Shown: positions 7,982-14,115 of the stretch, one piece after another | How the letters are laid out: the number at the start of each line of letters is the position of its first letter | Numbering within the stretch: the first letter of the stretch is position 1 | Origin: Deltaproteobacteria bacterium | GTDB taxonomy: Bacteria > Myxococcota_A > UBA9042 > DTJE01 > S145-11 | Assembly: GCA_015493765.1 (NCBI GenBank) | Contig: WGCQ01000250.1 | Span: forward strand, 1 to 43,163 | Direction of reading: 5' to 3' | Length of the DNA stretch: 43,163 bases | Made by a program: the position numbers and the translations under genes | Notes under the pieces: model-generated | Databases searched by the model: none | What the model saw: the letters and a program-made list of their open reading frames with translations, nothing else | Told to the model about the DNA's origin: nothing

Positions 7982-8455
7982 CGGGGCCGAGACCGTGGCC
8001 GTTGACCGAGGCCGTTGACCGAGACCGGGGCCGTGGAGCGCAGGCCGGGGCCGGGACCGAGTGGGGCCGGCATCCTGCCGGCCTTTCCGTGTCCGTGGTT
8101 TCCGGTTGCAACTGGAGCCATCCCGAAAGGCCCGCAGGGCCGCCCCGCAGCAGCCGCAGGCTGCGTCCCGGGACCCGAATCCCGAAGTCAGAATTCCGAG
8201 GCCGTTGACCGTGGCCGAGACCGAGGCCGTTGACCGAGACCGGGGCCGGGACCGAGTGGGGCCGGCATCCTACCGGCCTTTCCGTGGCCGTGGTTTCCGG
8301 TTGCAACTGGAGCCATCCCGAAAGGCCCGCAGGGCCGCCCCGCAGCAGCTGCAGGCTGCGTCCCGAGACCCGAATCCCGAAGCCAGAATTCCGTGGCCGA
8401 GGCCGTTGACCGTGACCGTTGACCGTGACCGTTGACCGAGGCCGGGGCAGTGGGG
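7982..8455. repeat. Paired GC-rich dispersed element in GGCCGTTGACC satellite
   Basis: Two direct copies of a 154-base element lie at 8045-8198 and 8240-8393 (offset exactly 195, only scattered substitutions). Each contains the hairpin GGCCGGCA-tcc-TGCCGGCC (8065-8083; imperfect in copy two), the dyad GGCCC-gca-GGGCC and the dyad GCAGCC-gca-GGCTGC. The 40- to 60-base flanks are tandem GGCCGTTGACCGAG/GACCGT units. No gene is present in 7965-8615; the ORF-track entries there are translated repeats. The same core pairs occur at 23.0 and 37.8 kb. From 8456 to 8615 I see only a partial GGTGGTGATT-type repeat fragment. Confidence 0.9.
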
Positions 8456-8615
8456 TCCGTTATGGGGTCGAAACTCGGTGGTGATTGCGGGTGCGATCAG
8501 GACACCAAAATTATCGAATCATCCTCAGGCCCACCGTAACTGAATTCTGGCGTCGGGAATCAGCCTGACACCAAACACAAATCCTGGTTCCCCACCCAGG
8601 CTAATTCCGGAAGAC

Positions 8616-8640
8616 CTCAAATTTGACAGGTAATTTTGGG
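8616..8640 (+). repeat. TGACAGGTAATTTGGG box, copy 4
   Basis: CTCAAATT / TGACAGGT / AATTTTGGG: same core as the other copies with one extra T in the right arm. It lies 36 bases before the -10 box of the rhomboid gene. Confidence 0.7.
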
Positions 8641-8676
8641 AAGACCCGGAAATATCGCAGTTTTTCGAAAATCCTC

Positions 8677-8682
8677 TATACT
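8677..8682 (+). promoter_or_regulatory. -10 box implying a leaderless rhomboid mRNA
   Basis: TATACT ends at 8682, so transcription should begin close to 8689, the A of the ATG. An in-frame TAG (8683-8685) excludes a start further upstream and there is no Shine-Dalgarno sequence. The -35 region is poor (ATCGCA at 17 bases). Confidence 0.5.
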
Positions 8683-8688
8683 TAGGGT

Positions 8689-9786
8689 ATGGAAAGGGGC
8701 AAAAATCTGCCATGGACCGGTTTATTCCTGCGGCCGGATACGTTTTTGCCCTTGCTGGTACTCCTGTACGACGGCCTGGTGTATGCCTATGCCGGACATG
8801 TGGCGCGTTTCCCCGGTGACAGGACGTTTTTGATGTCCATCGGCTCGGCCAAGATCGATTACCTGGTCTCGCAGGGAGAGGTCTGGCGACTGTTGTCCGC
8901 CGTGTTTCTGCATATCGCTGCCTGGCACCTGATACTCAATATTATAGGGTTGGCTTATTTGTCCAGGTTTGTCCAGTCATACATATCCGGTACGGCGGTT
9001 GTTGCCATCTTTTTGTGTGCAGGCATCCTGGGTACCTTCGCAAGTTACCTGGTCAATGTCCATCCGTCCATGGGTGCCTCAGGCGCGGTGTATGGCCTGG
9101 CCGGGGCTGTGGTATGGGTGATGCTGCGTGACAAACAAAGGGGGCACGTATTGTGGGCGTTGGGTATGGTTGTGATTTTGGGCGTGGCACTGCTGTACGA
9201 TTCCCAGCACAAGTGGATCGACCTGGCTGCACACACGGCTGGCCTGGCAACAGGCCTGGTACTGGCCCCGCTTATGCCCACTACCCGCAAACAGGAGGCA
9301 GGCATTGGCATGTTGATTGTAACCGGGACGCTTGCCCTTTTTTGCCTGTTGCAGGCCTTCAGGTACGAATCCCTGGCCTTTGATGTCCCCTCTGGTCCCG
9401 TGAGTACTGCAAATATAGACGACACCATCGTGGCATGGCCGACGTGGTGGGAACCAGGGCACCTGAAACACGGCAAATGCGTGGCTGAAGCCCGCCTGGA
9501 CCTGGCTGAACGGCCATTTACAGCCTGCCTGCGGGGGCCACTCAACGGGGTACTGGTGATTGGTCCAACCCGCATGCTGGCCCACGATTTTGCAATGCCT
9601 CCACCACCAAACGGCGTATCCGTATCCCGTTTGACACGCACAGGGCTCAAAATCCTTATGCTGTCCATTGGGCCTTACAGTTACGTCCTGATCACCCGTG
9701 TCCTGGTGATACGGAAGTATTTTCCCTTACTTTACAGGATTATGCTGTTTTCCGGGTCCAGTCGCTTTACCTTGCCCCTTCGCTGA
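8689..9786 (+). CDS. Rhomboid-family intramembrane serine protease
   Basis: 365 residues. Six or so helices between residues 15 and 210 form the rhomboid core. The helix-2 motif HIAAWHLILN, the nucleophile in GASGAVYG (Ser131) and the partner histidine in AAHTAG (His182) are all present, so the enzyme should be active against transmembrane substrates in the inner membrane. After the core comes another helix (about 208-224) and an exported-looking domain of about 90 residues, then a last hydrophobic stretch; this C-terminal extension is not part of the basic fold and its role is unknown. The 3' end overlaps the convergent lipoprotein gene by 60 bases. The start at 8689 is fixed by an in-frame stop just upstream. 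Confidence 0.9.
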   Translation: MERGKNLPWTGLFLRPDTFLPLLVLLYDGLVYAYAGHVARFPGDRTFLMSIGSAKIDYLVSQGEVWRLLSAVFLHIAAWHLILNIIGLAYLSRFVQSYISGTAVVAIFLCAGILGTFASYLVNVHPSMGASGAVYGLAGAVVWVMLRDKQRGHVLWALGMVVILGVALLYDSQHKWIDLAAHTAGLATGLVLAPLMPTTRKQEAGIGMLIVTGTLALFCLLQAFRYESLAFDVPSGPVSTANIDDTIVAWPTWWEPGHLKHGKCVAEARLDLAERPFTACLRGPLNGVLVIGPTRMLAHDFAMPPPPNGVSVSRLTRTGLKILMLSIGPYSYVLITRVLVIRKYFPLLYRIMLFSGSSRFTLPLR

Positions 9787-10326
9787 GCCTGGCAATACCG
9801 CGGGATTGATATGGATATTGGTTACCTTGTAATGGTAGTGCCTGTTCATGATGTGTTTTATCATGACCGGGTTTACCGCCGGTGCATTAGGTGCCTTGCG
9901 GAGCACAGGTGTCCTGCCCGGTTCACCCACCAGCCACTTTCCGTTTATTTTGGTCATTTTGATGTCTTTTGGCGGCTGTTTGCCCACTTTTACGGACAAG
10001 GTGGCCCGGTTGTTGTCTATTGTGATGTCCTCGAATTCCACATTGCCCTTGGGTATGTTTTTGCACATCAAGTCAATGATATCACCCTGTTTGTCCCTGG
10101 TGTTGGTGGCGGCAGCCCAGGTCGCCGGTGTCATGTTTCTTTGTATCACAGCCCGGTCGCATTTTCGCAGGGCGTTCAGGAACCTGATATAGGTCTCTTT
10201 CACCGCTGTCTCGTCGTTTTCCGTTGTTTTTATGCCGCTTTTATTGTTTGCTGAGGTTTTATTTGCCTTGCAGGCCCAAAACAGTGGTACCACCATCAAC
10301 ACCAATAGAATCTTTGAGAGCCTCAC
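9727..10326 (-). CDS. Small putative lipoprotein, NTF2-like domain suspected
   Basis: 199 residues starting at a GTG (10326), preceded at 5 bases by AGGAGGTGATC, an exceptionally full complement of the 16S tail. An ATG at 10347, overlapping the elbB stop as ATGA, is the alternative start but would put this strong site inside the gene. The mature part follows MRLSKILLVLMVVPLFWAC (Cys19, lipobox imperfect). Residues 40-140 (VKETYIRFLNALRKCD...ITIDNNRATLSVKV...INGKWLVGE) resemble the NTF2-like/DUF4878 lipoprotein pattern of a helix plus curved sheet; this is inference. It is translated from the elbB transcript and its 3' end overlaps the rhomboid gene on the other strand. Confidence 0.65.
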   Translation of the reverse strand: MRLSKILLVLMVVPLFWACKANKTSANNKSGIKTTENDETAVKETYIRFLNALRKCDRAVIQRNMTPATWAAATNTRDKQGDIIDLMCKNIPKGNVEFEDITIDNNRATLSVKVGKQPPKDIKMTKINGKWLVGEPGRTPVLRKAPNAPAVNPVMIKHIMNRHYHYKVTNIHINPAVLPGSAKGQGKATGPGKQHNPVK

Positions 10327-10343
10327 GATCACCTCCTGATTTT

Positions 10344-11015
10344 TCATGCCTGCACCATGTCCAGCAGATTTTCCACCGCACAATCGATTCCCTTCCACAA
10401 TTCGGCCATATCCTGGGCCAGCATATAGGCCGGTGTGGTAACAATGCGGTGCTCCCGGTCCACCACGCAGGAATCCGCGGTACATTGCACGTGTTCCTGG
10501 CCCAGGGCCTCTATCGCCGCGGCCACCTGGGTGTCATTACCTATGGTCAGCCTGGCCCCCCTGACGCCCAGGTCATGCAGAATCTTTGCCAGTATGGGCG
10601 GAGCGATGCACATTGCACCGAGGGGCTTACCCTGGGAATATACATCCGTCAACAGCGTGCCCACGCTTGCTTCCACCTGGATATCCTGGCCAGCCATGGC
10701 AAAGTTTGACGTGTTCAATGCCGCCCCGTACCCACCGGGCATGATTACCGTGTCCAGTGTAGCAGCCTTGACGTCCGCAACAGGCCTGATATTTCCTCGT
10801 GCGATCCTGGCGGACTCGACCAGCACGTTACGCGTTTCCTGGACGTCCTTTTGGACCAGGTGGTTCACCGTCTTGAACTGCGGGATGTCCGGCGCCATGA
10901 TCACCACATCCGCCCCCCTTTGCGCCAGGGACAGTAACGTCAGCGTGGCCTCGTGGATCTCGGAGCCATCGAATACGCCGCAACCACTAAGTATTACTCC
11001 AACCTTTGGTGCCAT
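10344..11015 (-). CDS. elbB: Isoprenoid biosynthesis glyoxalase ElbB
   Basis: 223 residues from the ATG at 11015, which has AAAGGAGGT 5 bases upstream; the ORF track begins 12 codons too early. DJ-1/PfpI-superfamily protein of the ElbB type (E. coli homologue 217 residues). It begins with VGVILSGCGVFDGSEIHE, the family hallmark containing the conserved Glu, and has the nucleophile elbow AMCIAPP (Cys136). ElbB has weak glyoxalase activity and is genetically linked to isoprenoid synthesis; its physiological role remains uncertain. First gene of a two-gene unit with the small lipoprotein, divergent from nadE. Confidence 0.92.
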   Translation of the reverse strand: MAPKVGVILSGCGVFDGSEIHEATLTLLSLAQRGADVVIMAPDIPQFKTVNHLVQKDVQETRNVLVESARIARGNIRPVADVKAATLDTVIMPGGYGAALNTSNFAMAGQDIQVEASVGTLLTDVYSQGKPLGAMCIAPPILAKILHDLGVRGARLTIGNDTQVAAAIEALGQEHVQCTADSCVVDREHRIVTTPAYMLAQDMAELWKGIDCAVENLLDMVQA

Positions 11016-11088
11016 AATGACCTCCTTTTGAAAAGCCACCCTGCACACCATAACCCTTGTGCAGGGGTGTTATTCCGTAACCGTTTGT

Positions 11089-11117
11089 AAGGTAACTCCA
11101 AGATACAAAATAGTCAA
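11089..11117 (-). promoter_or_regulatory. Candidate elbB promoter
   Basis: On the minus strand TTGACT (11117-11112), a 17-base spacer and TACCTT (11094-11089). It leaves a leader of about 70 bases. The -10 is only moderate. Confidence 0.4.
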
Positions 11118-11132
11118 ACATACCACCCAATC

Positions 11133-11154
11133 CTCGAATTACCGGTAATTTGGG
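11133..11154. repeat. TGACAGGTAATTTGGG box, copy 5 (compact form)
   Basis: CTCGAATTACCGGTAATTTGGG contains the perfect 14-base palindrome AATTACCGGTAATT. It lies between the divergent elbB and nadE promoters. The spacing differs from the other copies, so it may be a variant with the arms closer together. Confidence 0.5.
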
Positions 11155-11166
11155 TAACAAAAGTCG

Positions 11167-11195
11167 TTGCTGTACAGGCCGTAAAGGGTTAGAAT
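11167..11195 (+). promoter_or_regulatory. nadE promoter, leaderless arrangement
   Basis: TTGCTG (11167-11172), a 17-base spacer and TAGAAT (11190-11195). The expected start of transcription is 11201-11203 and the ATG begins at 11202, so the mRNA should have essentially no 5' leader. No ribosome binding site lies at a normal distance. Confidence 0.55.
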
Positions 11196-11201
11196 CCTTG
11201 C

Positions 11202-12836
11202 ATGAAGGTTGCCCTTGCACAAATAAATCCCACTATTGGCGCATTCGAGGAAAACCTGGAACAGGTCCTTGATGCAATCACCGGGGCCAGGCAAAACAAG
11301 GCCGATTTGGTTGTGTTTCCCGAGTTGGCACTGACAGGTTACCCCCCGCTGGACTTGCTGGAGCGACAGGCCTTTGTGAAGCGGGCCCGGGAGGCACTAA
11401 AACGGGTACGGGATGCCACCGGTGGGATCGGTGTGGTCATTGGATTCCCCGAACCCAATCCGGCGATGGAAGGCAAGCCGTTATTTAATGCCGCGGCTGT
11501 GCTGTGGGACCGTCGTGTACTGGGCATCCACCGCAAGGTGTTATTGCCCACCTACGACGTATTCGATGAGGCCAGGTATTTCGAGCCAGGCCCCCGGCCA
11601 AAGGTAGTGGAAACGCCTGTGGGCAGGCTTGGAATCACTATCTGCGAGGACATATGGAATGACAAGGCCGTGTGGAACCGCCGGCTGTACCACAACGACC
11701 CGGCGGCAGCACTGGGAAGCCAGGGCATAGATTACCTGGTCAACATATCTGCCTCACCCTTTGAACAGGGCAAATTCGATATTCGCATGCAACTGGCCAG
11801 GGACGTTGCAACCAGGTACCGCGTGCCCGTAATTTACGTAAACCAGGTAGGCGGCAATGACAGCCTGATTTTCGACGGCAGGTCGTTTGTGGTATCACCC
11901 GATGGCGTTGGGATCGCTGCTGCCCCGGCCTTCCAGGAGGCGCTGACCGTGCTTGACCTGGATGCGGTTTCACCGGTTGAACCCCCCCAATTAACACCGG
12001 AGTCCGAACTGATCGAGGCCTTGTCGCTGGGTGTGCGTGATTACGTACGCAAAACCGGATTTTCAAAGGTGTGCATAGGCCTATCCGGTGGTATAGATTC
12101 CGCGGTCGTGGCGGCCATTGCAACGCGGGCCCTTGGACCCCGGCACGTGGTGGCCGTGTCCATGCCCTCCCGATTTTCCTCTGTTGGCACGCGTACGGAT
12201 GCCCGGGTCCTTGCCGGCAACCTGGGCATAGAATTTCATGAAATCCCCATCGAACAACCATTCAAAGACTTCCTGGATTTGCTGGCGCCCCTGTTCAACG
12301 ACCTGCCGGCCGATGTGACCGAGGAAAATATCCAGTCCAGGGTCAGGGGCGTAATCCTGATGGCCCTGTCCAACAAGTTCGGATGCCTGGTTCTGAATAC
12401 CGGCAACAAAAGTGAACTGGCCGTGGGTTATTGTACCCTGTACGGAGACATGGTGGGTGGGCTGGCAGTGATCGGGGACTTGTCAAAACACAAGGTGTAC
12501 GGTCTGGCACGTGAATTCAACAGGCATGGCGAATTGATCCCCGAAACGATCATCACCCGGCCGCCTTCGGCTGAACTGCGCCCTGATCAGAAGGATACGG
12601 ACAGTCTGCCCGACTATGACCTGCTGGATCGCATAGTGACACTTTACCTCGAACAGGGTATGGATGGTGATGAAATCAAGTCCAGTGGGATAGATCCCGC
12701 TCTGGTGGACCGCGTGATTCACATGATCAGGCTTGCCGAGTACAAACGCAGGCAGGCCCCCATGGCGCTGAAGGTGACAGCCAAGGCATTTGGTCCCGGC
12801 AGGGTGTTTCCCATAGTACAGGGGTTCGAAGGATGA
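11202..12836 (+). CDS. nadE: Glutamine-dependent NAD+ synthetase
   Basis: 544 residues, normal for the two-domain form. It makes NAD+ from deamido-NAD+, ATP and glutamine in the cytosol. The N-terminal nitrilase-like glutaminase (about 1-260) shows the Glu-Lys-Cys triad: FPELALTGYPP (Glu41), HRKVLLPTY (Lys112) and ICEDIW (Cys148). The synthetase domain has the pyrophosphate loop LSGGIDS (294-300) and the conserved TGNKSE segment. The N-terminus MKVALAQINPTIG matches the family start, so the ATG at 11202 is secure although it lacks a Shine-Dalgarno sequence. The stop overlaps the next gene as ATGA. Confidence 0.96.
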   Translation: MKVALAQINPTIGAFEENLEQVLDAITGARQNKADLVVFPELALTGYPPLDLLERQAFVKRAREALKRVRDATGGIGVVIGFPEPNPAMEGKPLFNAAAVLWDRRVLGIHRKVLLPTYDVFDEARYFEPGPRPKVVETPVGRLGITICEDIWNDKAVWNRRLYHNDPAAALGSQGIDYLVNISASPFEQGKFDIRMQLARDVATRYRVPVIYVNQVGGNDSLIFDGRSFVVSPDGVGIAAAPAFQEALTVLDLDAVSPVEPPQLTPESELIEALSLGVRDYVRKTGFSKVCIGLSGGIDSAVVAAIATRALGPRHVVAVSMPSRFSSVGTRTDARVLAGNLGIEFHEIPIEQPFKDFLDLLAPLFNDLPADVTEENIQSRVRGVILMALSNKFGCLVLNTGNKSELAVGYCTLYGDMVGGLAVIGDLSKHKVYGLAREFNRHGELIPETIITRPPSAELRPDQKDTDSLPDYDLLDRIVTLYLEQGMDGDEIKSSGIDPALVDRVIHMIRLAEYKRRQAPMALKVTAKAFGPGRVFPIVQGFEG

Positions 12837-13870
12837 AAAAATCGATATTTTTGCTGGCCCTGGTTATGTTTTTTGCGGAGTTCGGTTGCAAGGGATGCCA
12901 CAACAGGCGCATTTCCTTGAAAAAATCCGTGAAACAGGCACAAAAATCAGTAAACAACAATCAAAAATCACAAGTCAAGCCAACCAAGGCCCCGCCAGAG
13001 TCCCGTGGGAGCGTTGACATGGCGTTTGACGCTGTTTCGGAGGTATGCCAGTTCATACCTACCCGGGTGGATGCATTGTTTTTTGCACCGAAAAAAGAGG
13101 CTAAGTACATGGTCCATGCCGTTGCAAGCGGCATACCCGCGACTACGGGTGTCCGGCGTGAAGGTGTTTTTATGCGGAACATGAAAAAACGATTTGGCAT
13201 ATACAATCTGAAAAATATATCGTCCCTCCTGGTTGTGGTGTCTGGCAACGAAGTCCTGGTATTTGCAAAAGGGGCCTCCGTGGACCTTGCACACCGCGAG
13301 ACCTATACATCAGGCCCGTACAAATTTGCAGCAGCGCGGCTGGACAGCATGATCCTGCTGACGGGGTTATACCGGGGCTGGACAGTGACGGGCCGGATGA
13401 ATACCATGTTAAAACTGGCAGCCCGCAGGCCTGGTGATGCAAAAATCGATTGCAAACTCCTGAGGAAACAGATAGTTCAAAAGATTGGACCCAATATTGA
13501 TCGCGACCCGTTCAACACGGCAGAGGGGACAATACTGCCGCTGTCCACCGTGATATTCTGGGATTCCAGCCGGGGGGTCCGGGTGATGATGCCGGAAAAG
13601 GGCAGGGCGGCAGTAACGAAAGTCAAGGCCTTTGCAGCGGCATTTAAACAAGATTTTCTGCACTTGCAGGCCGAATCCGATGCGGGTGTTTCGCCTTTGC
13701 ACCCTGTTCACAGGATGAAAAAGGCGGATTTGTTGTTCATAACAACCAAATCGAGTTTCCGGGCCGGTATGTACATGATGGAGGCACGGGGCAGCCTGGC
13801 CGATGCAGTCCTGGCCGTGTTTCAGCAAAGACTTAGACCGTTTTTTGGCAATTACAGGACAGGGAAATAG
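12833..13870 (+). CDS. Exported protein of unknown function, probable lipoprotein
   Basis: 345 residues. The ATG overlaps the nadE stop by four bases (ATGA), so the two are translated together. It begins MKKSIFLLALVMFFAEFGC: a signal sequence with a candidate lipidation Cys19, though Glu at -3 makes the lipobox atypical. A Lys/Gln/Asn-rich linker follows to about residue 55. The rest (about 60-340) has alternating short beta strands, for example SSLLVVVSGNEVLVFAKG, and no motif I recognise. Nothing links it to NAD metabolism except position. Confidence 0.7.
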   Translation: MKKSIFLLALVMFFAEFGCKGCHNRRISLKKSVKQAQKSVNNNQKSQVKPTKAPPESRGSVDMAFDAVSEVCQFIPTRVDALFFAPKKEAKYMVHAVASGIPATTGVRREGVFMRNMKKRFGIYNLKNISSLLVVVSGNEVLVFAKGASVDLAHRETYTSGPYKFAAARLDSMILLTGLYRGWTVTGRMNTMLKLAARRPGDAKIDCKLLRKQIVQKIGPNIDRDPFNTAEGTILPLSTVIFWDSSRGVRVMMPEKGRAAVTKVKAFAAAFKQDFLHLQAESDAGVSPLHPVHRMKKADLLFITTKSSFRAGMYMMEARGSLADAVLAVFQQRLRPFFGNYRTGK

Positions 13871-14010
13871 GGGACTTACCCGGCTCAGGACCGGGAAAAT
13901 TACGGATTTCCAGGCCAAAACACATATCCTTGAATACAAGGAAACCTGAAGTTACACCTTCGTTAATCTGTTGTAACTCGTTGTAGTGGCTGGTTTTCGT
14001 AACGCTTTGT

Positions 14011-14037
14011 CCTCAAATTTGACAGGTAATCTGGAGG
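14011..14037 (+). repeat. TGACAGGTAATTTGGG box, copy 6
   Basis: CCTCAAATT / TGACAGGT / AATCTGGAGG. The outer ends CCTC and GAGG are also complementary. It ends 9 bases before the -35 of the Cys-rich protein gene. The preceding stretch 13871-14010 has only a weak CCCGG-CCGGG hairpin (13879-13895). Confidence 0.7.
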
Positions 14038-14046
14038 ACTATGCTA

Positions 14047-14075
14047 TTGACAGGCATTAATTATAACTTTATAAT
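14047..14075 (+). promoter_or_regulatory. Perfect-consensus sigma-70 promoter
   Basis: TTGACA (14047-14052), a 17-base spacer and TATAAT (14070-14075): both hexamers and the spacing match the consensus exactly. The start of transcription near 14082 rules out the ORF-track start at 14041 and leaves a leader of about 34 bases before the ATG at 14116. Confidence 0.85.
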
Positions 14076-14115
14076 ACCTTTCCAAGTCTTTAAGATTTTT
14101 GGTGAGGAGGTACCA

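Noticed and set aside
7869-8435. ORFs of 68-145 residues around the 8 kb repeat block
   Set aside because: They follow the repeated DNA in several frames at once and lack ribosome binding sites.
8689-9786. Rhomboid as the processing enzyme (rhombosortase) for the MYXO-CTERM tail
   Set aside because: Rhombosortases are short and act on GlyGly-CTERM proteins; MYXO-CTERM processing is attributed to CPBP-family proteases. Distance and sequence give no link.
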